From positions 1 to 36,504 of the forward strand of contig CALDSM010000016.1 of the NCBI GenBank assembly GCA_937923585.1: 36,504 bases of DNA, given 5' to 3'. This stretch comes from an uncultured bacterium (GTDB lineage: Bacteria; Hydrogenedentota; Hydrogenedentia; Hydrogenedentales; CAITNO01). The notes under the pieces were generated by a model that saw nothing but the letters and a program-made list of their open reading frames with translations, was not told the DNA's origin and made no database searches. Positions 25,135 to 34,219 of this stretch are shown here, piece by piece (position 1 is the stretch's first letter; each line of letters begins with the position of its first letter). Made by a program: the position numbers and the translations under genes.

Positions 25135-26418
25135 ATGGCGCGCCTGCTGGCATGGATGCTTGCCGCGGGCGCGGCCTGCGCCGCGGCGGCGCCGCCCAAC
25201 ATCCTGCTCGTCACTGCGGACACGCTGCGGACTGACCATTTGGGCTGCTATGGGTCGCGTCTTGGCGCAACCCCGGCGCTCGACCGGCTGGCTGACGGAG
25301 CGCTCGTGTTCGACGACTGCGTGTGCAACGTTCCCCTGACCGGCCCCTCCTGCACGGCCATGATGACCTCTTTGCCGCCCCGGATGACCGGCGCCACCCG
25401 CAACGGCCTTCCCGTCGCCGCGGGCATTCCGACGGTGGCGGAACTGCTGCGCGCCGCCGGCTGGCACACCTTCTGCGTGCAAAGCACCTGGACCCTGAAA
25501 GCGAAGCTGTGCGGGCTGGACCGGGGGTTTGACACGTATGACCAGGACTTCCACCACCGGCGCTGGGGGTTGACCAATTCGGAGCGTCCCGCCGATGAGG
25601 TGACCGACGCTGCACTGCGGCTGCTCCACGACCGGCCCGCAGCAAGGCCCTTCTTTGGCTGGGTGCATTACATTGACCCGCACGCCCCATACCGGATGCA
25701 CCGCCGGCTGGATCCCTGGGGAAAGCCGCGGAACGCGCTAAGTCCGCGTGACTGGGTGCGCGCCCGCTATGCGTCCGAGGTGGCCTTCATGGACCGGGAA
25801 CTGGGGCGCCTGCTCGAAGCGCTTCCCCCGGACACCATCGTCGTGTTCACCGCCGACCACGGTGAAAGCCTGTTTGAGCACAACTACCTCGGGCACGGTC
25901 GCCGCATCTATCAGGACAATCTTTGGGTGCCGCTGATACTGCGCGCGCCCGGCATCGCTCCGGGGCGCTGCGGTGCGCCGGCACAGGGCATGGACATCGC
26001 GCCCACCCTGTTGGGACTGGCCGGCGTAGCCCCTGCGCCCACCATGAGCGGATTTGACCTGCTAAAGGAACCGCCCGGCACCGCCCGCCAGCGCTTTGTC
26101 GAAACCTACGGTGGGGCCGTGCCGAATGTGCCGGGGTTAAAACAGGTCCTGGCGGGCTCCGGACCAAGCCACCAGGGCGTCCTGGCGGAGGGCTGGAAAC
26201 TCATTCTTTCCGGTAACCGCCACAAGGAACTCTATCGGCTTCCCGACGACCCCGGAGAGGTGCACGACCTGGTGGACGATGCGACCAGCCGGTTGACGCC
26301 GCTTTCAGACGCCCTTGCCGCCTGGACCCGCAGCCACCGCGCCGCTGCACCGTCGGTTCATGCGGTGCTCGACAAGGAGGATGTGGAGGCGTTGCGCAGT
26401 CTGGGCTATGGCCGATAG
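25135..26418 (+). CDS. Sulfatase-superfamily hydrolase with Thr nucleophile position
   Basis: The 427-residue secreted protein has a signal peptide and then an alkaline-phosphatase/sulfatase fold: PNILLVTADTLRTDHLGCYG (metal Asp 29), FTADHGESLFEH (Asp 241, His 242), GHGRRIYQDNLWVPLILRAPG and a C-terminal ELYRLPDDPGEVHDL strand. Type I sulfatases carry Cys/Ser-X-Pro-Ser-Arg; here the site reads Thr69-Gly-Pro-Ser-Cys73-like (TGPSC), so neither the formylglycine Cys nor the Arg is present. Like phosphodiesterase and phosphonate-hydrolase relatives, Thr 69 could be the nucleophile directly. The substrate (sulfate or phosphate ester) is unclear. It starts one base after the lipoprotein stop. Confidence 0.85.
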   Translation: MARLLAWMLAAGAACAAAAPPNILLVTADTLRTDHLGCYGSRLGATPALDRLADGALVFDDCVCNVPLTGPSCTAMMTSLPPRMTGATRNGLPVAAGIPTVAELLRAAGWHTFCVQSTWTLKAKLCGLDRGFDTYDQDFHHRRWGLTNSERPADEVTDAALRLLHDRPAARPFFGWVHYIDPHAPYRMHRRLDPWGKPRNALSPRDWVRARYASEVAFMDRELGRLLEALPPDTIVVFTADHGESLFEHNYLGHGRRIYQDNLWVPLILRAPGIAPGRCGAPAQGMDIAPTLLGLAGVAPAPTMSGFDLLKEPPGTARQRFVETYGGAVPNVPGLKQVLAGSGPSHQGVLAEGWKLILSGNRHKELYRLPDDPGEVHDLVDDATSRLTPLSDALAAWTRSHRAAAPSVHAVLDKEDVEALRSLGYGR

Positions 26419-26431
26419 TCGGCTCCGTTTC

Positions 26432-26446
26432 TGCGCATTATGCGCA
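26432..26446. promoter_or_regulatory. Perfect 15-bp palindrome upstream of the M4 peptidase promoter
   Basis: TGCGCAT-T-ATGCGCA has 7-base arms around one central T and is followed by an A+T-rich stretch. It lies 14 bases after the sulfatase stop and 40 bases before the -35 of the peptidase promoter. It could be an operator for a dimeric regulator. With the tiny loop it is less suited to being an RNA terminator. Confidence 0.45.
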
Positions 26447-26485
26447 ATATTATTCGTTTGGTCACAGTCCGTTTGAAGTTTTCTC

Positions 26486-26515
26486 TTGACATTATGAAGG
26501 GGTGTCGTCTATAAC
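26486..26515 (+). promoter_or_regulatory. Sigma70-type promoter of the M4 peptidase gene
   Basis: A perfect TTGACA (26486-26491) and TATAAC (26510-26515, 5/6) are 18 bases apart. This is the best -35 in the window. Initiation near 26522 gives a leader of about 275 bases. Confidence 0.72.
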
Positions 26516-26797
26516 AGATACGATGCATAAGCATGCGCACCGGACGGGATAGTTGTCTCTATCTGCTTGATGGCGGCGGGGATGACCGGTCTTGTGCGGG
26601 ACGCATGTGCGGTGCCGTGCCGAATGCGCCTGGCGGCGCAGCCGCGGTCCGGCACTGCGGACGTGATTGACAAGAGATATCCCATGCCGCAGGCCGCAAT
26701 CCAATCATGATTGCGCGGCTTGCGCAGGATGTCAGACGGTTGGCAGATTTCCGATATTCTGGAACTGCGGGAACGGTTCCGGCAAAGGAGAACGGGT

Positions 26798-29700
26798 ATG
26801 CGCGCGCAGCAGGTACCGGCGGGCGGCGGACACAGACAGGCATGGTGGGCGGCGGCGTGTATTGCGCTGGCCGTGCTGGCGGTTATGCCGGCAATGGCGC
26901 AGCCGCAGGCGGTGCCGGAGGATCTGAACAAGGTCTTTCGCACGCTTGAGGCGCCCGCCGCCACGGAGCCGCCGGTGCTGCTGACCGACGATGCGGGGTT
27001 CATTCGCTTCCTCGGCGCGCCGCCCAGCGGACGCTTTGCGGCACGGCAGCCCGCCGACAAGTCGGCCGGGCCCGAGGGCATCGCGCGCAATTTCATCGCC
27101 GACTATTCCGGCGCGTTCGGCATTCTCAGCGCCCGCACGGACTTCTGCGGGCGCACCATCCGCCGCGAGGCCAACGCCTTTGTTCATTTCGCGCAGACCT
27201 ACGCGGGCCTTTCCGTGCTGGGCGCGGAGATTGTCGTCCAGGTGAACGACGACGCCAGTGTGCGCAACATCATGAACGGCCTTGCCAAGGACACCACGCC
27301 GTTTGACTCGGGCAGCCTGTCGCTGGTCCCGACGGTTGCCTCGGGACAGGCGCCCGCACTCGCGGTGCGCCTCGAGGCCGCCATGCAGGGGCGCAATGAG
27401 AGCGACTTCACTGCGTCGGACGCCGTGCTGATGGTCTTCGCCCCCGAGGTCTTTCACCAGAGCGGCGCGCCGCAGCTTGTCTGGCGCGTGGAGGTGCGGC
27501 CGGTGGATGTGCGCCAGCCCGAGGTGGCCGTGTTCGTGAACGCCCATTCGGGCGCGTTTGCGTTCCACTACCCGCTGCGCCCGGACGCCAAATCGCGCAA
27601 CATTTATGACGCTGCCCAGAACGAAGATCTGACGGGCGCGGAGCTTGTCCGCAAGGAGGGCGACGCGGCCACGGGCGACGAGGAAGTGGACAAGATCTAC
27701 GATTACCTCGGCGACACCTATGACTGGTACAACACCAGTTTCGGGCGTGACAGCTGGGACGCGAAGGGCGCGGTGATGAAGGCTTACGCGCACTATCCGT
27801 TCCTGAATGCGGCCTGGGTTCCGAGCCTGTCCGTGATGCTGTTCGGCGACCTTCTCGTCACCGACGACATCACGGGCCATGAAATGACGCACGCGGTGAC
27901 CGACACGGACGTGAACCTTGTCTATCAGGGGTTCTCCGGGGCGCTGAGCGAGGCCTATTCGGACTGGGGCGGCGAGTTCATTGACCTGACCAACGGCAGG
28001 GGAAACGACTCCCCGTCCGTGCGCTGGATTCAGGGCGAGGACATGCCGGTAAGCCTTTCGGGCCTGGTGGATTCCTCGGGCAACCCGTTACTCGGCAACC
28101 GGAACATGAAGGACCCGACCATATTCGGCGATCCGGACCGGCTGCACAGCCCCTATCTGGTCAACCCGTACTCGCTTTATGACAACGGCGGCGTGCATTT
28201 CAACTGCGGCGTCATCAACAAGCTGACCTATCTGCTCACCGACGGCGACACCTTCAACGGGCAGACCGTGGAGGGCCTGGGCATTCCTACGGTCGGCGAC
28301 CTGTACTACAATGCGATGCCGCTGCTGACCCCCACGTCGGACTTCTTTGAGTTCTATGTGGCGCTGGGCGGATCCAGCATCAATCTGGGCCTAACCTTTG
28401 ACCAGCGCATGAACATTGCCGCGGGCGGACGGGCGGTTGAGATCGAGCCGCCCGAGGTGGCGCTGCTGGGCCTGCGCAACCTGCGCGCGGTGCCGGTGCG
28501 GGACAAGGACGACCAGCCGGGCATCGCCCTGACCTGGGACAATCCGCCTGCGGGCGCCTACAGCCAGCTGGTGCTGGTCCGCAACATCGGCTCATTCGCG
28601 ATGCGGCCCAGCGACGGCACACCGCTGAACCTGGAACTGAACGCCACGAATTACCTCGACATGAACGTGAGTCCCGGCGTGGAATACTTCTACACGTTGG
28701 TGGCCGACCTGAGCACGGGATTCCCGCAGGTGTCCTTCGCGCGCGCTACCGCAGGCGCGCAGGCGCCCAATCTGCTGTCGCAGGCGTTTGGAAACGACCC
28801 GTATCTCGGGACGCTCGGCCCCATTGACCTCGCGTTTTCGCAGGTGACGTTCTCGCCGGTCGGCGCGCCCATGGGCCCGATTTCCGGCGACTCGCTGGGC
28901 GCCTCCTACGGGAACTACGAGGGGACATTCCAGAAGAACGTCTATTCGCTTCCCGTGCCGCGCAACGACACGGCGGGCGGGGCGCTTATCCTGAACTTCA
29001 CCGATGACAACGTCATCCATGTTCTCCTGGGCGAGAACACTTTCCCCTTCTTCGGCAAACGCTACACCGGATTGTACGTCGCCGCGAACGGCTACATTTC
29101 GTTCCAGGATCTGACGCTGGACCCGGACCTCGCCGCCCTGTTCAACTTCCCGACGCTGGCGGCCCATTTCGTCGTGCCGCGCATATCTTTCCTGTTCAAC
29201 GACTTTGCGCCCTCCATGGGCGGCGAGGCATGGGCGCGCTTCATGCCGGATCGGTTTGTGGTCACCTTCGTGAACATGCCGTCCTGGCCCAACTCCCTGC
29301 CGTCAAACAATGTGGGCCGCAGCACGGTGCAGGCGGAGCTCTTCTACAGCGGCAAGGTCCGCTTCACCTACCAGGGCCTGGGCGTGACCAATGCGGACGT
29401 GGGCATCTCGGACGGTCTCGGCGCGCCGCGCGAGCCGTCCCTCGAATTCCCCGACTTGAAGCAGGCCTACACGATGCCCGACCTGTCGGCACTGCCCGCC
29501 GCACCGCAGGCGCTGAGCATCGAGCCGGTGGCGCCGGTGGTGGCGGAAGTGGGCGACCTGATCACGTTTGACGTCACCTCCAACCGCCCGCAGGGGCTTT
29601 CGGGTGCGTCGGTGTTCACTGCCGCATGGGATCACGCGGGCACCCCGCCCTTCGCCGATCTGCAGAACGGAACGGGCCGCCTCAACTGGCAGACCACGCA

Positions 29701-30574
29701 GCAGGACAAGGGGATCTGGAATCTGCGGGTGCTTGCCCGGCAGGGTGGCCAGACCGCCTACCAGGACATACGCATCTTCGTCGGGCGGACCTTTGAGAAG
29801 CCCACGGCGCAGGAACTGGCCATTTCCACCGAGACCCCCTTTGAGGATCCCACGCAGAGCCGGTCGGTGCCGGTCAACCGGCCGCTGATCGCCTCTTATG
29901 AGTACTTCCATCCGCTCGCGTCGGCGGACCCCGAATACTATGGCGAGGGGGCGTCGTCCGTCTTCTGGTTCCGCAACGGCCAGGTCATCTATGAACTGAA
30001 CGACCGTACCGTGGTGCCGGCCGACGTGCCGCGCGCGGGCGACCGGTGGTGGTTCGGCGTGGTGCCGGTTACGGCCAGCTACACCGCGGGTGAAATGGTG
30101 ATTTCCCCGGTGGTTACCATTGTCGGATTCCCCGTGCCCACCTCCGTTACCCCGGCCTTCGGCCTCACGGTCGGAGGGGACCAGATCAGTATCCGCGGCC
30201 AGCGCCTGTCCGGTGCAACAGCGGTGACGTTCGGCGGCGTGAAGGGCGTGAACCTGCGCGTGCTGGGCGACGGTGAAATCCAGATCACCACGCCGCTGCA
30301 TCCGTCCGGACTGGTTGACGTCGTGGTGGAGTCCGTGGACGGTGTCGGCCGCATCACGAGCGGGTTCCGCTTTGTCGGCGACGGTGCCGAACTGTTCAAG
30401 GAGGACGTGAACAAGGATGCCCGCGTGGACGCGGTGGACATCCAGCTGGTGACTGGCAGGGTACTGCAAACCGAAGACGCCGCCAAGGCGGCCATTGACG
30501 CGGACGTCAACGGCGATGGCAGAGTCAACGCCGGCGACATTCAGGCGGTGGTGAACCGCGCGCTGCGCAGATAG
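26798..30574 (+). CDS. Secreted thermolysin-type (M4) metallopeptidase with TIG and dockerin-like C-terminal modules
   Basis: The 1258-residue protein starts with a signal peptide (cleavage after AMA near residue 34), then a FTP/PepSY-type propeptide. The zinc peptidase domain (about 295-550) has HEMTH (361-365), the third ligand in GALSEAYSD (Glu 385, 19 residues on) and GGVHFNCG with the catalytic His 467, so all key residues are present. Beta-rich regions follow, including a TIG/IPT domain (VPTSVTPAFGLTVGGDQISI, about 1108-1190). The last 60 residues contain two EF-hand-like loops (DVNKDARVDAVD and DVNGDGRVNAGD), dockerin-type. AAAGGAG lies seven bases before ATG 26798. It probably degrades external protein or matures surface proteins. 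Confidence 0.92.
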   Translation: MRAQQVPAGGGHRQAWWAAACIALAVLAVMPAMAQPQAVPEDLNKVFRTLEAPAATEPPVLLTDDAGFIRFLGAPPSGRFAARQPADKSAGPEGIARNFIADYSGAFGILSARTDFCGRTIRREANAFVHFAQTYAGLSVLGAEIVVQVNDDASVRNIMNGLAKDTTPFDSGSLSLVPTVASGQAPALAVRLEAAMQGRNESDFTASDAVLMVFAPEVFHQSGAPQLVWRVEVRPVDVRQPEVAVFVNAHSGAFAFHYPLRPDAKSRNIYDAAQNEDLTGAELVRKEGDAATGDEEVDKIYDYLGDTYDWYNTSFGRDSWDAKGAVMKAYAHYPFLNAAWVPSLSVMLFGDLLVTDDITGHEMTHAVTDTDVNLVYQGFSGALSEAYSDWGGEFIDLTNGRGNDSPSVRWIQGEDMPVSLSGLVDSSGNPLLGNRNMKDPTIFGDPDRLHSPYLVNPYSLYDNGGVHFNCGVINKLTYLLTDGDTFNGQTVEGLGIPTVGDLYYNAMPLLTPTSDFFEFYVALGGSSINLGLTFDQRMNIAAGGRAVEIEPPEVALLGLRNLRAVPVRDKDDQPGIALTWDNPPAGAYSQLVLVRNIGSFAMRPSDGTPLNLELNATNYLDMNVSPGVEYFYTLVADLSTGFPQVSFARATAGAQAPNLLSQAFGNDPYLGTLGPIDLAFSQVTFSPVGAPMGPISGDSLGASYGNYEGTFQKNVYSLPVPRNDTAGGALILNFTDDNVIHVLLGENTFPFFGKRYTGLYVAANGYISFQDLTLDPDLAALFNFPTLAAHFVVPRISFLFNDFAPSMGGEAWARFMPDRFVVTFVNMPSWPNSLPSNNVGRSTVQAELFYSGKVRFTYQGLGVTNADVGISDGLGAPREPSLEFPDLKQAYTMPDLSALPAAPQALSIEPVAPVVAEVGDLITFDVTSNRPQGLSGASVFTAAWDHAGTPPFADLQNGTGRLNWQTTQQDKGIWNLRVLARQGGQTAYQDIRIFVGRTFEKPTAQELAISTETPFEDPTQSRSVPVNRPLIASYEYFHPLASADPEYYGEGASSVFWFRNGQVIYELNDRTVVPADVPRAGDRWWFGVVPVTASYTAGEMVISPVVTIVGFPVPTSVTPAFGLTVGGDQISIRGQRLSGATAVTFGGVKGVNLRVLGDGEIQITTPLHPSGLVDVVVESVDGVGRITSGFRFVGDGAELFKEDVNKDARVDAVDIQLVTGRVLQTEDAAKAAIDADVNGDGRVNAGDIQAVVNRALRR

Positions 30575-30601
30575 CGCGGACGATTCAGGCAAAGCAAGAC
30601 A

Positions 30602-30631
30602 AAGGCCGTTCGGGAGAGCCCGGGCGGCCTT
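30602..30631. terminator. Bidirectional terminator between M4 peptidase and lyase-esterase genes
   Basis: AAGGCCGTTCGGG (30602-30614) and CCCGGGCGGCCTT (30619-30631) form a continuous 13-bp stem, including two G-U pairs, with loop AGAG. The plus-strand tail is AATGTCTTAAC and the minus-strand tail TTTGTCTTG. The stop codon of the minus-strand gene (30630-30632) overlaps its edge. Confidence 0.75.
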
Positions 30632-33600
30632 AATGTCTTAACTGCCTGTCCAGCCAGGCGAAGGCGGCGTCCTGCATGTCCCGGTTGAATTCGTGCGGGG
30701 CGGGCCACATGCGGGTTTCGAGCCGATCCTCGGCGTCCGCGGCTTTCCACACGTTCTGCATCACTCCCCACGCTTTCTCCACGCCCTCGACGGGGAAGAG
30801 CGGATCCTGGTCGCCGTTGAAGAAGAGCATGGGCTTGGGGGCGGCGAGGGCCGCGGTGTCGGGGTAGTCCTGGTAGCGGCGCAGGCCGGGGGCGATCATG
30901 GAGAAAGCGGATTGGCCCTTGGTCTGGTTGTTGTCGGGCGCCATTAGCACGTCGCTCGTGCCCATCCAGCAGACGGCGGCGCCGGCCGCAACGCGGTCCG
31001 ACAGTGCGTTGACCATCCAGGTGCGGTGCGCGCCCATGCTCAGGCCGACGGCGCCGATGCGCGCCGGGTCCACTTCGGGCTGGCAGGCGAGGAACTCGGC
31101 CGAACGCACGTCGTCCCACGCGATGACGCCGAGCCAGCTCATGCCCAGTTGCAGGATGTTGGCGGCAAGCTGCTGCTGCGCCTCATATTCGACGCCCTCT
31201 TTGCGGCCGCGCTCGCCCCAGAACAGCGCATCCACGGCAAGCACGACATAGCCCTTCTCCGCGAGCGCATCGCCGATAAAGCGTCCACCGTAATATTTGT
31301 CTACCCATTCGCGCGCATCCTTCGCGACGGCTTCATCCATCCCGAAGGGCCGCACCACTTTCTCCTTGCCGATACTGAAGTGCGCGCCGTGATCATGCAG
31401 GGCGAGCACGGCCGGGAAGGGGCCTTTGCCCTTGGGCACGAGCAGGTATGCCGGCACGCGGTATTCGGCAGACGGGCTGAACACGATCCTGCGCGCCGTG
31501 TGCGTGCCGCGGTCTTCTTCAGCGATGGTCGCATAGGCGGTGTCGGCAGGCGGTCTGGGCGCGTCCAGCAGGCAATCAATCAGCCTGGCGCGGCCCTGTC
31601 GCTGCCACGCGGCAAACGCGGCGCGATCGCCGGTGCCGGTGAAATGATTGCGCGAAACTGTATCGGCCCGCGCCGCGGCAAAGGTCGGCAGGCCCTTCTC
31701 CAATCCGTAGGGCACATACTCCGCCGACGGCATTGGCGGCAGCAGTTCGGGCAGCAGTTTGAGCGCGGTCATGTTTACGGGTTTCACACGCTCCAACAGT
31801 TTCTGCAACTCCGGCGCGCCCGGTTCCAGCAACCGTCTTGGGTCGCGGTGTTTGGCGTAGAAATCCAACACCTCGGAGAAGTAGACCACGGCTTCGGGAC
31901 AGGACGGGCCGGCGGTCACCGTGCCTTCCGTGTAATCGCGCGACGCGTCACGGTCCGACGGCTTCTGGTAGAGGTCGTGGATATTCTTGCCGTCCTTCAG
32001 TGCGCCGGTGGATTCCTCCCAGCCCTGCACGCCGTTCAGGAACCCGCCCGCTTTTTGCAGGCCCTGCACCCGCGCGCGCAGGGTGCGCTCGACGGCGTCC
32101 AGCATGGGATTGATGTCGTCGCCCTGCGTTTCGAGGAAGGCGGCGGCGCGGCTTAGCTGCATGGCATGCTCCATGGCCTGATCAATCAGCATGCGGCTCG
32201 ACTTCGGATGCGGATAACGCCAGCCGCCCGCGGGGTCCTGCGAGCCGACCATGAACTTTGCCACGGCGCGGATGACCTCGACGAGACGGGGCTCGTCGGG
32301 TGCGAAGCGGGCCAGCTCGGGTAACCCCTGCAGGGCATAGCCGATGATGTAGGGCTTGGCGAAGGGATGTTTGTAGCCCAGGGAATCGTTGTCCATGAAG
32401 GTGAGGTCCGGCTCGATGGGCTGGCCGCCCTGGCTGAACAGCCCGTCGGGGCCGAGCTTGTCGCGCAGTTCGCGGAAGAGGCGCAGCGCCTCGTCGAGCC
32501 AGGGCCGGTGGCCGGTGAACTCAAAGAGCCGGACAAAGTCGAGCACGTCGCCGATGTTGCGGCACTCGCCCTGGTTGGTGTGGATCATGCGCGCGGCGTA
32601 CTCCGTCTGCCAGCGTAGCGCCGCGGCATAACGCGGGTCGCCGGTCTCCTCGTAGGCGAAGAGAAAGGAATCATAGCCCTTCGTGCAGAAATGCACCGCC
32701 GTGTTGGACCGCCACATGTAGGTTTGGTCGTCGGCGTGGGTCTTGTCACCGTTGGCGACGGAATTGTTATAGCGCGTGCCGCCAAACTCGTCCGGCCGCT
32801 CGGTGCCCCACCAGACGCTCAGGTTGTGGAAATTATCGCACCAGTCCAGCGCCACGCGCCGCAGGTCGGCGCGGCCGGTGCGGTAGTATTCGTTGAAGAT
32901 GGCCGGACAGTGGTTGAGCCGGTTCATGCCGAACACGCCCGCGGCGGGCATGGACGCCACGTTGCCCTGATCCGGCCCCCCCATCGAAGCGGCCGCCATC
33001 GCGTTCTGATGCTGTTGCCGCGCCTCCTCGAAGGGACGGTCCAGCACCGGGGGCACCCCGCAGTGATAGAGCATGTTGAAAGTGCCGGGCGTGACGGTGA
33101 ACTCTGCGCCATCATCGGCAAAGTGGACCGGCGTGGCGAAGAAGGAGTAGAGGTTTGTGCCCGATGCATTGTCGGATTGGACAACGGTTGTGGAGACGCT
33201 GCGCCATGCCGACGACTGCATCGGGTTCGCCGCTGCGGGGGGGATAGGCGGGGGGGGCGTAGCATCTTCCTCGAACTTCCAGCCCAGGTCGGGGGCATAG
33301 CCATCGCCTGGGGCGCAGCGCTGCAAATGCAGCGTGAGCCGAACCTGGCCCCTTTGGTCCAGTTGCACCTCCAGGATGCGCGGCCATTTCGGGTCGGGCA
33401 CAAGCACGCGCGCCCACAGGAAGAACCGGCCCTGTTCGACCACCTCCGTGGTGACGCCGCGTGCATCGCTCAACGGCGGCGCAACGGGCACCGCCTGCCA
33501 TTGCGCCGTTCCGTTCTTCGCGAGCCGTGCGCCGTTGGCGTCCACCTCCAACCGGTACCCGTCCAGTTCGCCCGAGAACGCGCCCTCCCGGCGCACAGGT

Positions 33601-34043
33601 GCCGCCAGCGGCGGTGTGTCGGCAAGACTGAACGTGATGACAGAACTGAAGTAGTCCTTGGAGAGCCGGTCCATGGGGAAGGTGACTATGGCGCGGCGCG
33701 CCGAATGGGCGGTGTCCGGGTGCACGGTCAGCACGCGCACATCGGCGGGTACAATCACATCCCCCAGGTTGGCGGCCAGTCCCCTGCCTTGGGGTAGAGA
33801 ACCCGGCAGGAAGGGCAACGACATGCGGACCAGGTCGCCGTCGGCGGGAAACACAGACCGCCGCACCACGGGCAACGGGGCGGGCTTTGTTTCCACCGGC
33901 AACTCACCCGTCGGCACGGGGGAGAAGGCAAAATGGTCCACCCATGCCTTTGCGTCCGCATCATCCCAGGCCGGGGCGTTGGTCGCTCCTGCCAAGAGCA
34001 GTGCGGCAACAAGGCATTCCGCTGTCCATCGTGGTGCATGCAT
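30630..34043 (-). CDS. Secreted two-part polysaccharide-active protein: alpha/alpha-toroid lyase-like region fused to alpha/beta-hydrolase esterase
   Basis: The 1137-residue protein begins with a signal peptide (cleavage near ATNAPA). Residues about 50-300 are beta-rich and resemble the RIFT-barrel start of PcRGLX/YetA-like exo-rhamnogalacturonan lyases. About 340-760 is helical with repeated Trp/Tyr/Asn-rich pairs (FGMNRLNHCPAIFNEYYRTGR, WWGTERPDEFGGTRYNN), as in an alpha/alpha toroid. From about 850 an alpha/beta hydrolase follows: ALHDHGAH, GLSMGAHRTW (Ser 1002), GDQDPLFP (Asp near 1080) and PAPHEF (His 1117), a complete triad of the acetyl-xylan-esterase/dienelactone-hydrolase type. The lyase assignment is tentative; the esterase is firm. 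GGAAAGGA precedes ATG 34043. Confidence 0.75.
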   Translation of the reverse strand: MHAPRWTAECLVAALLLAGATNAPAWDDADAKAWVDHFAFSPVPTGELPVETKPAPLPVVRRSVFPADGDLVRMSLPFLPGSLPQGRGLAANLGDVIVPADVRVLTVHPDTAHSARRAIVTFPMDRLSKDYFSSVITFSLADTPPLAAPVRREGAFSGELDGYRLEVDANGARLAKNGTAQWQAVPVAPPLSDARGVTTEVVEQGRFFLWARVLVPDPKWPRILEVQLDQRGQVRLTLHLQRCAPGDGYAPDLGWKFEEDATPPPPIPPAAANPMQSSAWRSVSTTVVQSDNASGTNLYSFFATPVHFADDGAEFTVTPGTFNMLYHCGVPPVLDRPFEEARQQHQNAMAAASMGGPDQGNVASMPAAGVFGMNRLNHCPAIFNEYYRTGRADLRRVALDWCDNFHNLSVWWGTERPDEFGGTRYNNSVANGDKTHADDQTYMWRSNTAVHFCTKGYDSFLFAYEETGDPRYAAALRWQTEYAARMIHTNQGECRNIGDVLDFVRLFEFTGHRPWLDEALRLFRELRDKLGPDGLFSQGGQPIEPDLTFMDNDSLGYKHPFAKPYIIGYALQGLPELARFAPDEPRLVEVIRAVAKFMVGSQDPAGGWRYPHPKSSRMLIDQAMEHAMQLSRAAAFLETQGDDINPMLDAVERTLRARVQGLQKAGGFLNGVQGWEESTGALKDGKNIHDLYQKPSDRDASRDYTEGTVTAGPSCPEAVVYFSEVLDFYAKHRDPRRLLEPGAPELQKLLERVKPVNMTALKLLPELLPPMPSAEYVPYGLEKGLPTFAAARADTVSRNHFTGTGDRAAFAAWQRQGRARLIDCLLDAPRPPADTAYATIAEEDRGTHTARRIVFSPSAEYRVPAYLLVPKGKGPFPAVLALHDHGAHFSIGKEKVVRPFGMDEAVAKDAREWVDKYYGGRFIGDALAEKGYVVLAVDALFWGERGRKEGVEYEAQQQLAANILQLGMSWLGVIAWDDVRSAEFLACQPEVDPARIGAVGLSMGAHRTWMVNALSDRVAAGAAVCWMGTSDVLMAPDNNQTKGQSAFSMIAPGLRRYQDYPDTAALAAPKPMLFFNGDQDPLFPVEGVEKAWGVMQNVWKAADAEDRLETRMWPAPHEFNRDMQDAAFAWLDRQLRH

Positions 34044-34128
34044 GGCCGGTCCTTTCCAAGTTTCGGGTGCTAATCTATGCCGGGGTGCCTGCGGGGTTCA
34101 ATGCCGTTGTCGGCAGCGGCGCAACTTG

Positions 34129-34145
34129 GCAGGCGCGACGCCTGC
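34129..34145. repeat. Short palindrome GCAGGCG-CGA-CGCCTGC
   Basis: The 7-bp arms (34129-34135 and 34139-34145) surround CGA between two divergently transcribed genes. The CAGGCG/CGCCTG core is shared with the REP-like palindromes at 5167 and 7867, but the flanks differ. It may be a family member or a chance resemblance. Confidence 0.45.
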
Positions 34146-34219
34146 GGTACCGCGGGGACTGCGGGGCCGTGTATGATAGCGCGCGACGGGCGTGTGCCCG
34201 CCCCCGGAGTCCGCAGTTC

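Larger units (their letters stand above)
26419..26797. other. Promoter and long leader of the M4 peptidase gene
   Basis: This region holds a 15-bp palindrome (26432-26446), a strong promoter (26486-26515) and then about 275 bases of untranslated leader. The leader has small stems such as GATAG/CTATC near 26549-26565 but nothing I recognise as a known riboswitch. Short in-frame extensions of the peptidase frame occur here but lack ribosome-binding sites. Confidence 0.45.

Noticed and set aside
33887..34219. N-terminal extension of the UPF0104-type protein
   Set aside because: It overlaps the signal-peptide end of the opposite-strand gene, crosses a palindrome and encodes Pro/Arg-rich sequence unlike the family. 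ATG 34220 begins the membrane domain properly.
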